64,000 nucleotides of DNA from JBGQOJ01 sp052119585 (lineage in GTDB: Bacteria > Pseudomonadota > Alphaproteobacteria > Rhodobacterales > Rhodobacteraceae): NCBI RefSeq assembly GCF_052119585.1, contig NZ_JBGQOJ010000009.1:62001-126000 (forward strand), in the 5' to 3' direction. This document shows, one piece after another, positions 54,331 to 62,012 of this stretch; the stretch's first letter is position 1, and each line of letters begins with the position of its first letter. Under the pieces are notes generated by a model. That model was not told the origin of the DNA. It made no database searches and worked only from the letters and a program-made list of their open reading frames with translations. Made by a program: the position numbers and the translations under genes.

Positions 54331-55031
54331 TGAAACGCCCCCGTCAGCCGATCCCACCAACCGCGTTCGCGACGTCGGTGCTGGGCCTTGTTGATCAACT
54401 CGCTGACATAGAGGATCAGGTTCACATTCTTGAATTCCATGCCATGGAACTTTGCGGCGAACCGCCCCCCGATATCCACGACATGGGTGACCGCACCGTG
54501 CATCATCATGTCGCTGTCGGTGGTCATCGTGAATTCTAGCCCATAGTCCCGCGCCAGAAGGCGCGTCGCGTCCTCAGCCTGATCAGGCCGTTTGGTCAGA
54601 ATGACCCAGTTGGTCGGATCGAACCCATGCCGGTCCCCGTACCCGCGCAGAACGTCAGGCGTGTCATTCACGGGATCGGTTGTGATCGAGATGAATTGCA
54701 CCAGATCCCTCATCGGCCCGTCGTTGATCGAAGCCTGGACCGCCGCGATCTTTTCCGCATGGAGCGGGCAGATATCCGGGCAGTTGGCGTAGATGAAATG
54801 CAGGATGACAACCTTGTCGCTGAAATCGGACAGGCGCACAGAATTGCCCTCCGCATTCTGCAACTCGAAATCCGGGGCCTGTGCTGCGTCGATGGCCTGG
54901 AAATATGGCTCCATCTCGAACATCCGCGCATCCAGATTTTCACCCGGATGATCGGCGGAGGCCGCAGAGGAGATCGTGGCCGCAAGTGTCGCCAAGGCGG
55001 CGCGCCGGGTTAGATAGATAATCAACTGCAT
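54327..55031 (-). CDS. SCO1/SenC-family protein, third copy
   Basis: The protein has 234 residues. Start at 55031 shares a base with the stop before it (TGATG). Tat-like or Sec leader (about 1-26). Copper ligands: NCPDICP pair and His in MMHGAVTHVVD. It has a longer N-terminal region and a C-terminal basic tail (HRRRERGWWDRLTGAF). It likely supports copper insertion into an oxidase or reduction of thiols. Confidence 0.9.
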   Translation of the reverse strand: MQLIIYLTRRAALATLAATISSAASADHPGENLDARMFEMEPYFQAIDAAQAPDFELQNAEGNSVRLSDFSDKVVILHFIYANCPDICPLHAEKIAAVQASINDGPMRDLVQFISITTDPVNDTPDVLRGYGDRHGFDPTNWVILTKRPDQAEDATRLLARDYGLEFTMTTDSDMMMHGAVTHVVDIGGRFAAKFHGMEFKNVNLILYVSELINKAQHRRRERGWWDRLTGAFQ

Positions 55032-55321
55032 CACCTTTCGGATTGATCGGGCTTGCCACCACCCGCATCGTTGCATTTCCCGCCGGACCCGCCCTTCATG
55101 CACAGACCAAGCCCGCACATCGCGGCACAGGGTGCCAGCGAGACCAGGACAGGCGCGAGACCGATCGCGGTGAGCCATCCCCAGTTCAGGGCCATGCCGC
55201 CGCCCATCACGGTTGCCGCACCGACGAACAGCAATCGTCTGCGCATCAACCACCGGGTCCGTTTGCCAGCGTTTTCGATGCCGACGGCGCCCGCATCGTT
55301 GGAAGATGATATGTCGGTCAT
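55031..55321 (-). CDS. Small Cys-rich membrane protein
   Basis: The protein has 96 residues with two membrane segments (about 30-65) and a Cys cluster CAAMCGLGLCMKGGSGGKC near residues 64-82. The Cys spacing suggests metal or thiol chemistry at the membrane. It is coupled to the third SCO gene by a one-base overlap. Family not recognised. Confidence 0.7.
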   Translation of the reverse strand: MTDISSSNDAGAVGIENAGKRTRWLMRRRLLFVGAATVMGGGMALNWGWLTAIGLAPVLVSLAPCAAMCGLGLCMKGGSGGKCNDAGGGKPDQSER

Positions 55322-55403
55322 CCGGAAACTCCTTTTGAAGTTTGAGGACCGGTCATTCTGATAACTGAAAGGTCAAAAGCGGGTGTTACTCTTTCGAAGG
55401 TAC

Positions 55404-55916
55404 TCATTGGATGAACCCTTGCAAAAAGGACGCCATCTCGGGCTCGTCCCATTCGGCAGGGCCGACCAGCCGTCCCAGTTCCTGCCCCTGCGCGTCGATC
55501 AGGATCGTCGTCGGCAGGCCGACGGTGCGCAGCGCGGTCATCGACAGCATGGTCTTGTCGACATACATCTTGAGACTGCTGACACCGATCTCGTCGTAGA
55601 ACCGCCGCACCACGGGCGACCCCGCCCTGTCGATGGACAGGGCGACAACCTCGAAGCGGTCGCTGCCAAGTTCCGCCTGGAGCGCATCCAGCGTCGGCAT
55701 TTCCTCACGGCATGGCACGCACCAGGTGGCCCAGACGTTCAGGAGGATCACCTTGCCGCGAAAATCCTCCATGTCCCCACGGCTGCCGTCCTCGGTCTCG
55801 TAGCGCACATTGATCACCGGCTGCGGCGTGTCGTGCAGTGCGAAGCCTTGCGGCCCGGCAAACGCAGCGCCGACGGACAATGCCCAGACGAGCAGCGCCG
55901 TTTTTAGATATTTCAT
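55404..55916 (-). CDS. TlpA-like thioredoxin-fold reductase
   Basis: The protein has 170 residues with a signal peptide (about 1-20). Active site WCVPC in NVWATWCVPCREEMP, cis-Pro in VGLPTTILIDAQG. TlpA-type proteins keep periplasmic thiols, including those of SCO and Cu-A sites, reduced. It overlaps the CcmG-like gene by four bases. Confidence 0.92.
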   Translation of the reverse strand: MKYLKTALLVWALSVGAAFAGPQGFALHDTPQPVINVRYETEDGSRGDMEDFRGKVILLNVWATWCVPCREEMPTLDALQAELGSDRFEVVALSIDRAGSPVVRRFYDEIGVSSLKMYVDKTMLSMTALRTVGLPTTILIDAQGQELGRLVGPAEWDEPEMASFLQGFIQ

Positions 55917-56509
55917 GGCGTTGGCTCCTTGCCAGCTTGGGTTTTCAGATCACGGACGATCGGCAAAAGGGTTTCCTCCAGAATCGCTCGCGTGATGGGG
56001 CCGACATGGCGGTAGGCAATGGCGCCGTCGGACGTGATGACATAGGTTTCGGGCACGCCGTAAACGCCCCATTCGATGCCAGCACGTCCGTCGATGTCGG
56101 CCCCGATGCGCGCGTAGGGATCGCCCAATTCGTCGAGCCAGGCGCGCGCCTGCTCGGGTGGGTCCTTGTAGTTGATCCCGTAGAGCGGCACCTCACCGGT
56201 GGCGCTCAGCTCCATGAACAGCGGGTGTTCGGCCCGACAGGGCACACACCACGAGGCAAAGACGTTCACCAGCGAGACATGGCCGATCAGGTCCTGCGTC
56301 GAAAGACCTTCCTCGCGGCCGAGCACCGGAGCAAGCGCAAACTCCGGCACAGGTTTGTCGAGAAGCGCCGATGGCAAGTCGTCGCCGCCCCTGAAAAGCC
56401 CCCAGCCGAACAAGACCATGAGGGCAAAAGCTATCAGCGGCACCAGCACAAACCCGGAGATCCTGCGCCGCGGTACGGGGTCGATTTTGCTGACGACCTC
56501 TTGCGTCAT
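55913..56509 (-). CDS. DsbE/CcmG-like thiol-disulfide oxidoreductase
   Basis: The protein has 198 residues with one N-terminal membrane anchor (about 18-40). Active site WCVPC (FASWCVPCRAEHP), and the CcmG-type insert GINYKDPPEQARAWLDELG and VYGVPETYVI. It reduces apocytochrome c haem-site thiols using electrons from CcdA. Overlaps with the cytochrome c gene before it and the TlpA gene after it. Confidence 0.93.
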   Translation of the reverse strand: MTQEVVSKIDPVPRRRISGFVLVPLIAFALMVLFGWGLFRGGDDLPSALLDKPVPEFALAPVLGREEGLSTQDLIGHVSLVNVFASWCVPCRAEHPLFMELSATGEVPLYGINYKDPPEQARAWLDELGDPYARIGADIDGRAGIEWGVYGVPETYVITSDGAIAYRHVGPITRAILEETLLPIVRDLKTQAGKEPTP

Positions 56510-56931
56510 GGCTGCACCTGCTCATCCGCAAGGGTACGGCTTTCCTGCGAAGCGCGGATCCGATCGGGCCATGTGCTCTTGATGTAATCGATGATCGCCG
56601 TGATCTCTTCATCCGTCAGCACCTCCTTGAAACCGGGCATGTCGCTTTCATAGCCATTCCCGACAATCGCCGCCGTTCCGCGCTTCACGATGTCCAAAAG
56701 CACGCGGTCCGTATGGTGCCAAGTATGGCCCGAGGCGTCATGCGGCGGGGCAGGCAACCGGCCGTTCGGCAATCTGGAGCGCCAATCGGGCTGCCCCTCC
56801 AGGTTTGCGCCATGGCAACTGGCGCAATTCTCCTGATAAAGGCGTTCGCCCGCGAGCGAGTCATCCTGCGCCGAAACGGGCAAGACCGTTGCAGCCAGCA
56901 AAAGTGCTGCGAGCCTAATGGTAATTTTCAT
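56506..56931 (-). CDS. Periplasmic mono-haem cytochrome c
   Basis: The protein has 141 residues with a signal peptide (about 1-21). Haem site CASCHG, probable axial Met in YESDMPGFKEVL. A class I cytochrome located in an operon for its own thiol maturation. The ATG overlaps the stop of the tiny gene upstream (ATGA). Confidence 0.92.
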   Translation of the reverse strand: MKITIRLAALLLAATVLPVSAQDDSLAGERLYQENCASCHGANLEGQPDWRSRLPNGRLPAPPHDASGHTWHHTDRVLLDIVKRGTAAIVGNGYESDMPGFKEVLTDEEITAIIDYIKSTWPDRIRASQESRTLADEQVQP

Positions 56932-57068
56932 GTCGCTTGTGCCTTCTTCTGGCTATCCAAATACAACGAGAGTGCGACTATCGATGCCACGACAAGCAGG
57001 ACGGACGCCCCCAGACCAATCCCCATCGACAACAGGCCGTCGCCGTTGCTGTCGCCCTCATTCCGCAT
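56928..57068 (-). CDS. Tiny single-span membrane protein (46 aa)
   Basis: The frame from the ATG at 57068 to a TGA at 56928-56930 encodes 46 residues with one hydrophobic span (MGIGLGASVLLVVASIVALS, then LYLD) and a charged tail. Its stop overlaps the cytochrome start as ATGA, as elsewhere in this operon, which is the main support. The ribosome-binding site is weak. Confidence 0.55.
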   Translation of the reverse strand: MRNEGDSNGDGLLSMGIGLGASVLLVVASIVALSLYLDSQKKAQAT

Positions 57069-57080
57069 CTTGGCGCATTT

Positions 57081-57224
57081 CTATTTTCCGCTGTCCGAGC
57101 GGATGTATTTGACCAAGGCGATTGCCGCGAGCACCAGCACCGCCACGATGAGTAACCAAACCAGTCCCATCGCGATCATCATGCCGCCACCCATCATTCC
57201 ACCATCCATCATCATGCACTTCAT
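57081..57224 (-). CDS. Tiny Met-rich single-span membrane protein (47 aa)
   Basis: It has 47 residues. The Met/Gly-rich start (MKCMMMDGGMMGGGMMIAMG) is followed by a hydrophobic span (VWLLIVAVLVLAAIALV) and a short basic tail. Met-rich segments are typical Cu(I) ligands. Start could instead be the ATG at 57215. It sits 12 bases before the other tiny gene. Confidence 0.6.
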   Translation of the reverse strand: MKCMMMDGGMMGGGMMIAMGLVWLLIVAVLVLAAIALVKYIRSDSGK

Positions 57225-57281
57225 CCTTTGTTTTCCCTTGAAACCGGTCAGGCACGGGATCGCACCAGACCGCGCAATTGA

Positions 57282-57737
57282 TCATTCGACCGCATAGACG
57301 GTCGGGTTCACACCTTCTTCGACGGTGTAAATCTTGAACGGTTCCTGCTTCGCGCCCCCCATACCCGGCGATCCCAACGGCATGCCGGGAAGTGTCAGAC
57401 CGGCGATGTCCGGGCGCTCATCAAGCAACTTGCTGACGACATCAATTGGCACATGACCGCTGACGACGTAGTCACCCAGAAAGGTCGTATGGCAGCCCTG
57501 GAAATCGTCCGGGATACCTGCATCACGGCTGATCTGAGCAAGATCATGGGTCGGCTTTACCTCGACCGTGAAGCCATTCTCGCGCAGGTAGTCCGCATAG
57601 CTCTCGCAGCATCCGCATTGCGGGTTCTTGTAGAGCGTGGCCTCTTGCGCTGCGGCAGGCGCGGCATTCAGGCTCATTGCAAAGACAGCGGCAGCACCTG
57701 CGGTGCCAAGACTGGCAAGTCCAATTAGTTTCTTCAT
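57282..57737 (-). CDS. DUF411 metal-binding periplasmic protein, second copy
   Basis: The protein has 151 residues. The start at 57737 has GAAAGGAAAG upstream. Signal peptide about 1-30. Family motifs NPQCGCCESYADYL, CHTTFLGDYVVSGHVP and PGMPLGSPGMGG. It differs from the first copy at 31363 in having a longer C-terminus. It lies 40 bases downstream of the multicopper oxidase, so the two are probably co-transcribed. Confidence 0.9.
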   Translation of the reverse strand: MKKLIGLASLGTAGAAAVFAMSLNAAPAAAQEATLYKNPQCGCCESYADYLRENGFTVEVKPTHDLAQISRDAGIPDDFQGCHTTFLGDYVVSGHVPIDVVSKLLDERPDIAGLTLPGMPLGSPGMGGAKQEPFKIYTVEEGVNPTVYAVE

Positions 57738-57777
57738 CGGTTCTTTCCTTTCGTGGTGATCGTTACGTGAGATTGTT

Positions 57778-59217
57778 TCAGGTTTTGGTCGTGCCAGGAT
57801 CGACACGTATGATGCCCATCATGCCGGCCGCCTGGTGTTCGAGGATGTGACAATGGAACATCCAGTCTCCCGGATTGTCCGCCACGAAGGCGATTTCGAC
57901 CCGTTCCTCGGGTGCCAACAGGACGGTGTCCTGCCATTCGCGATGCCGTGTCGGTTGTCCGTTCCGTGCGATCACACGGAACGAATGTCCATGAAGATGC
58001 ATCGGGTGATGCCACGCGGTGCGATTGTCCATCTGGAGCACATGCGACGTGCCCTGCTGCAGGAGCAGCAATGGATCCATCATGTGCCCCGTTGCTGCTT
58101 TGCCGTTGATGAACCACATGTTGCCTTCGCGCATCTGCTCCATCATGGACCCCATGCCGCCGCCCATCATCATCTGCCCCATCATGCCGCCGTTGAAGAC
58201 GATCTGATGCCGCGTGGCGGCTTGCATATCGGGTTCGGCCAGCGGGTTGGGAGGCAGCGCCATCGACCAGTCCGGGACCGCGTCCCGTAACCGATCCGGC
58301 CCGTAGGCGAGATCGACCAGACGGTATTCCAGATCCCTGTAGAAGACATCGGTGATGGTCAGGCTCTCTCCGGGCTTGCCGATCATATCAATCACCAGAT
58401 CGACACGCATGGCCGGACCGACCACCACGATGTCATCGACTGGTACATGAGGTGATACGGGTTGACCGTCCAGAGCGACCACGACCGGCGCAAGACCACT
58501 GAAATTCAGCCCGAAGATCCGGGCATTCGCCGCGTTGATCAACCGCAGGCGGATGCGTTCTCCGGATCGCACGGAGATGCGTTCCGGCATCTGGCCGTTG
58601 ATGGTCACGGAATTGCCGATGCGGCCGCCGTGCATGGCGTCGTGACGGCTTCCGAAGTCCCCGGCAATCTGTCCTTCTCGGGTCATGCGCCAGTCGTCCA
58701 GCATCCAGGTCAGGTCGCGATCCACACGGATCGGGTCCGCCTCCTCGACGATCAGCGGCCCGTAAAGGCCGCGGCCGACCTGTTCCGAACTGCGCTGGTG
58801 CGGGTGATACCAGAACGTACCTGCGTCCAGCGCATCGAATTCGTAGAGAAACTCGCCACCGACCGGGATCGGGTCCTGTGTCAGGAACGGCACGCCGTCC
58901 ATCGCATTGGGTGTGCGAATGCCATGCCAGTGGACCGTCGTCCCTTCATTTAGCCCGTTCTGGGCCAGAACCCGAATTCGGTCTCCCTGCCGCACCCGGA
59001 TCTCGGGGCCGGGGAGGGATCCGTTGTAGCTCCAGACGTCGGTAGAGCCGTAGGGTGCCGGTCGCAGGGCGGCTTGTCCGGCCGCAGCGCGTAGCAAGAA
59101 TGGGTCCTCTGTCGGACCTGCCATCGCTACTCGTGCCGGTGACAGAGCGGATATGGCCGTGAAAGCGGCACCGGTGCACAGCACGTGCCGCCGTGAAATC
59201 AGTCTGTTGAGGGTCAT
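57778..59217 (-). CDS. Multicopper oxidase, second copy (CueO-like)
   Basis: The protein has 479 residues starting at 59217. Tat-like leader (SRRHVLCTGAAFTAISALS). Copper motifs HWHG, WYHPHQ, HHPMHLHGH and HCHILEHQAAGM are complete. A Met/Gly-rich insert (GGMMGQMMMGGGMGSMMEQM) is a likely Cu(I) binding segment. It is only distantly similar to the other oxidase at 43127. It follows a small Cys-rich gene behind a CueR-type promoter. Confidence 0.94.
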   Translation of the reverse strand: MTLNRLISRRHVLCTGAAFTAISALSPARVAMAGPTEDPFLLRAAAGQAALRPAPYGSTDVWSYNGSLPGPEIRVRQGDRIRVLAQNGLNEGTTVHWHGIRTPNAMDGVPFLTQDPIPVGGEFLYEFDALDAGTFWYHPHQRSSEQVGRGLYGPLIVEEADPIRVDRDLTWMLDDWRMTREGQIAGDFGSRHDAMHGGRIGNSVTINGQMPERISVRSGERIRLRLINAANARIFGLNFSGLAPVVVALDGQPVSPHVPVDDIVVVGPAMRVDLVIDMIGKPGESLTITDVFYRDLEYRLVDLAYGPDRLRDAVPDWSMALPPNPLAEPDMQAATRHQIVFNGGMMGQMMMGGGMGSMMEQMREGNMWFINGKAATGHMMDPLLLLQQGTSHVLQMDNRTAWHHPMHLHGHSFRVIARNGQPTRHREWQDTVLLAPEERVEIAFVADNPGDWMFHCHILEHQAAGMMGIIRVDPGTTKT

Positions 59218-59307
59218 TACTTCTGCCTTGATCTGAAAGGGTCGCACTCAGCCAGCTTCGGCCAAGGCAACGGTCAGGCCCCGCAACAAGCGAGGCCGTT
59301 ATCAGGT

Positions 59308-59661
59308 TCAGACAGGCAGCTTGGGAGGAAATGGATCAAGGGAGGGAACCGCGCCAATCAGGATCACAGGTCCCGCGACCGGGATGACAACACCGAAGGC
59401 CATCTCAAGCGTCATCGCTGACGTACGAGCTACGATACCGGCCGTACTTCCCGCGCCACAAGGGACTGTACACCCACCCTCGCAGGATATCCCGTCAGCA
59501 AATCCGATCGGATCGCATCCGCCGCAATGGTCGTCCCCGCTTTCGGCGCCCACCATCTGAGCCATTGCTGCCTCAGCCGCATTCACTGCCGATACATCCG
59601 GCGCAACCACGGCACCGAAGCTCAATGCAAGAATCAAAATGAGGCGGAAAACGCGGATCAT
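59308..59661 (-). CDS. Small exported Cys-rich protein before multicopper oxidase
   Basis: The protein has 117 residues if it starts at the ATG at 59661. The upstream ATG at 59674-59676 would lie within or before the promoter -10 and is rejected. Signal peptide about 1-28. Cys clusters HCGGCDPIGFADGISCEGGC and CGAG are likely metal sites, with a hydrophobic C-terminal segment. Behind a CueR-type promoter, first in the operon with the oxidase and DUF411. Confidence 0.65.
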   Translation of the reverse strand: MIRVFRLILILALSFGAVVAPDVSAVNAAEAAMAQMVGAESGDDHCGGCDPIGFADGISCEGGCTVPCGAGSTAGIVARTSAMTLEMAFGVVIPVAGPVILIGAVPSLDPFPPKLPV

Positions 59662-59667
59662 GCGATC

Positions 59668-59698
59668 CTTATGCAAGCTTCCAGTAGGGGGAGGTCAA
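59668..59698 (-). promoter_or_regulatory. CueR-type promoter for Cys-rich protein-multicopper oxidase-DUF411 operon
   Basis: On the minus strand, TTGACC (59698-59693), 19-base spacer TCCCCCTACTGGAAGCTTG, CATAAG (59673-59668). The -10 ends 7 bases before the ATG at 59661, so the transcript would be nearly or fully leaderless. Confidence 0.7.
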
Positions 59699-59830
59699 GA
59701 AGTATCCCGTAACATAGGCGTGACATTGCCACGCGGGTACTCACTGATTGGCCAAAAGATGCCCGAGGTTGATTTCAGGGGAAAATCGGAGGCGAGACTG
59801 CGGACTCATCCAAGGTCTTTTTCGGAGCCA

Positions 59831-59866
59831 GGCAACCACCCGCATCTTTTCATGCGGGTGGCTGCC
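59831..59866. terminator. Hairpin terminator after the anchor-protein gene
   Basis: GGCAACCACCCGCAT (59831-59845) and ATGCGGGTGGCTGCC (59852-59866) pair with one mismatch around a 6-base loop. It begins 7 bases after the stop at 59873 on the minus strand. No long T run follows. Confidence 0.65.
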
Positions 59867-59872
59867 CTTGTG

Positions 59873-60496
59873 TCAACTTGCGTCTTTGAATTCGGTGTAT
59901 TCGCCGCGCACCTGGACAGTCACGGTTGCGGGCTGGCTGTCCCGATTCCGCCAGAACCATCCGTGTTCGCCGTCGAAGGCGGCGACGATCTCGCCTTCGT
60001 CGCCCGTCGAACCGCGGCCCTTTTCATAGGTCACCGAATTGCCGCCGCCGTGGCCGTGCATGTCAAAATTCACCCGACCGCCATCGACCAGCATTCGGTA
60101 TTCCACCGTCTGGCCCTCTTCCATGACCAGCTTCCACTCGGCACTGTCGCCGGGTGCAAGCGTAAAGGTGGTTTCGTCACGCCAGATTTCGGCCTCCTGT
60201 GCATATGCCGTGCCGACAAAAAGTCCAAAGATATCGTTCATAAGGCTCGACTGCTCTTCGGCTTCGATCTCCAGCAGCCTGTCGGCTTCGGCCTCCTCCG
60301 CAAGCTGGGCTTTGATCTCACCCATCTCGCCCAGCCCGAGAACCCCGCCGATCCCGGTCGGGTCGATGTTGTATTCGGCAGGCAGCACGACGGTCACAAG
60401 GATCGCAACGGCGCTGGCCGCCGCAATGGCGGTGGAACGGATAAGCTGCGCGGAGCTGGGAAGCTCATCAAGGCTCGGTTTTTTTGCGTTAAACAT
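59873..60496 (-). CDS. Membrane-anchored protein with beta-rich periplasmic domain
   Basis: The protein has 207 residues. One membrane span near 22-42, a helical acidic linker (KAQLAEEAEADRLLEIEAEE) and a beta-rich C-terminal domain with a HGHGGG motif. It resembles 'transmembrane anchor' proteins that accompany HupE/UreJ-like genes. It is 17 bases after the HupE-like gene and ends at a hairpin terminator. Its partner is probably that transporter. Confidence 0.75.
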   Translation of the reverse strand: MFNAKKPSLDELPSSAQLIRSTAIAAASAVAILVTVVLPAEYNIDPTGIGGVLGLGEMGEIKAQLAEEAEADRLLEIEAEEQSSLMNDIFGLFVGTAYAQEAEIWRDETTFTLAPGDSAEWKLVMEEGQTVEYRMLVDGGRVNFDMHGHGGGNSVTYEKGRGSTGDEGEIVAAFDGEHGWFWRNRDSQPATVTVQVRGEYTEFKDAS

Positions 60497-60513
60497 TTTG
60501 GTCTCCTAAATTC

Positions 60514-61242
60514 TCAGGTGGCTACGAAGTAGCCGGTGATTTGCAGGCCCATGAGGATGAATCCCATGGACATCATGACGACGTTGGCGGTGTAGGCTTG
60601 GCGGAAGAAGTTTGGGGATTTCCGCCAGAACCCCATGACAATGAGGATCACGGCAAGCGCCATGATCTGGCCAAGCTCGACGCCCACGTTGAACGCCAGA
60701 AGATTGGCCAGCAGCCCGTCCGAAGCGATTTCATAGTCTAGGATTTTCGTGGCCAGGCCCGTGCCGTGGAAAAAGCCGAAGATCAACGTTGCGGCCTTGG
60801 TGTTCGGCTGGAACCCAAACCAGCGCTGATACGCCCCGAGATTATCGAGCGCCTTGTAGACGACCGAAAGGCCGATGATCGCGTCGATGATGTAGGCGTT
60901 GATGCCCCAGCCGAACCAGACACCGGCCAGCATCGTGGTCGAGTGCCCGAGGGCGAAGAGGCTGACATAGATGCCTACATCCTTCATCTTGTAGAGGAAG
61001 AAGACGACGCCGAGCAGGAACAGGATGTGATCGTATCCCGTGACCATGTGTTTGGCGCCGAGATACATGAAGGGGATGATGTTCACCCCCCAGATTTCCT
61101 GGATATAGCCTGCGTCACCTTCTGTGACGGCATGGGCAAGAGCGTTTTCCGCACCCAGGACGAGCGCCGAAAGGGCAATGAAGGACAGGATCACGATCCG
61201 GCGTATGCCGGGATCGGTCCAGCCCTGGTGGACTGTATTCAT
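60514..61242 (-). CDS. HupE/UreJ_2-type membrane protein, possible nickel/cobalt transporter
   Basis: The protein has 242 residues with about six or seven membrane segments. Family signatures are MVTGYDHILFLLGVVFFL, FALGHSTTMLAG and FGFFHGTGLA, with conserved His and Asp in the membrane. HupE/UreJ proteins are linked to nickel or cobalt uptake or efflux. Location next to a CsoR/RcnR-family sensor and an MFS exporter supports that. First of a two-gene unit. Confidence 0.88.
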   Translation of the reverse strand: MNTVHQGWTDPGIRRIVILSFIALSALVLGAENALAHAVTEGDAGYIQEIWGVNIIPFMYLGAKHMVTGYDHILFLLGVVFFLYKMKDVGIYVSLFALGHSTTMLAGVWFGWGINAYIIDAIIGLSVVYKALDNLGAYQRWFGFQPNTKAATLIFGFFHGTGLATKILDYEIASDGLLANLLAFNVGVELGQIMALAVILIVMGFWRKSPNFFRQAYTANVVMMSMGFILMGLQITGYFVAT

Positions 61243-61302
61243 GGATTGAACTCCGCATATGTGTTGATGATCGAATGCAGCGCGCTGTTGGCACGCAGTC
61301 GA

Positions 61303-61659
61303 TCAGACGCGCGGAGGTCTTTCGATTTGGTATGTCTGTAAGGTGTTCGACGTGGCCGAACTCAACGGCCATGCGGCTCTGTAAATATCGAGCGGGTGCG
61401 GCGATCGGTCGGGGCCAGGCACGACCGCCTGACTGTGATCGTGATCGACGCTGTCATGGCTGTGTCCATGCATGGCCCAAGCAAGGTCTTCTTCCAGTCC
61501 ATGCGAATGACCGTGCTCAGCAACCATTTCTGCGTGCTCTTGAAGGACGCCGATGACTGAGGGTGCGTGCGAGGTTGCGGGCACCACAGACCAGAGGAGT
61601 ACGGCCAAACATAAGAGTGTCGCAAACGCGGCGTTTACAATTGTCCTCAAGGTATCCAT
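61303..61659 (-). CDS. Exported His-rich protein, putative metal-binding
   Basis: The protein has 118 residues starting at 61659. Signal peptide about 1-31. The mature part carries many His (HGHSHG, HGHSHDSVDHDHSQ). It is transcribed divergently from the CsoR/RcnR-family gene with the G-tract operator between them, so both directions are probably metal-regulated. Probably a periplasmic nickel or cobalt buffer. Family not recognised. Confidence 0.75.
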   Translation of the reverse strand: MDTLRTIVNAAFATLLCLAVLLWSVVPATSHAPSVIGVLQEHAEMVAEHGHSHGLEEDLAWAMHGHSHDSVDHDHSQAVVPGPDRSPHPLDIYRAAWPLSSATSNTLQTYQIERPPRV

Positions 61660-61710
61660 AGGATCTGCCCGTCTGCCCGTCTCTAGCGTGGTGCGTCGTG
61701 GCACCATCTT

Positions 61711-61737
61711 GTTCTATCCTCCCGGGGGGGATAGAAC
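61711..61737. promoter_or_regulatory. G-tract inverted repeat, operator for CsoR/RcnR-family sensor
   Basis: GTTCTATCC (61711-61719) and GGATAGAAC (61729-61737) flank a short C/G tract. AT-rich ends around a G/C tract are the known operator type of RcnR/CsoR/FrmR repressors. It is 7 bases before the sensor gene and between divergent genes. Confidence 0.8.
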
Positions 61738-61743
61738 TACTTT

Positions 61744-62004
61744 ATGACTAAACATCCAGTCCATGCAACCCATCCCGCCCTTGTCGCCCGGCTGAAACGC
61801 GCTGACGGCCATTTGCGCGCCGTGATCGAAATGATCGAGGCGGGCAAACCCTGTCTGGAGATTGCTCAGCAGATGCAAGCGGTCGAAAAGGCCGTGACGA
61901 ACGCCAAGCGTGCGCTGATCCATGATCACATGGACCATTGTATCGATGTTGAAAGTTCTGAAACTGATCGCGCCGAGTTGCGGGCGATCGCCCGATATCT
62001 CTGA
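61744..62004 (+). CDS. CsoR/RcnR-family metal-sensing repressor (InrS-like)
   Basis: The protein has 86 residues, all helical. The metal ligand set is Cys37, His62 and Cys66, a C-H-C fingerprint with CsoR spacing (+25, +4), plus several N-terminal His (His4, His7, His10) and His23. C-H-C occurs in Cu(I) CsoR and in Ni(II) InrS. The neighbouring exporter with a His tail and the HupE-like gene favour nickel or cobalt. It represses when apo. Operator immediately upstream. Confidence 0.9.
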   Translation: MTKHPVHATHPALVARLKRADGHLRAVIEMIEAGKPCLEIAQQMQAVEKAVTNAKRALIHDHMDHCIDVESSETDRAELRAIARYL

Positions 62005-62012
62005 GGCTGACC

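Noticed and set aside
55322..55403. TTGACC-TTTCAG sequence on the minus strand resembling a CueR box
   Set aside because: At a 19-base spacing the -10 position reads CGGTCC, so no functional promoter is supported.
57058..57285. 75-codon minus-strand frame
   Set aside because: Asp/Trp/Arg-rich translation in a frame that conflicts with the two tiny membrane-protein frames, which make better sense.
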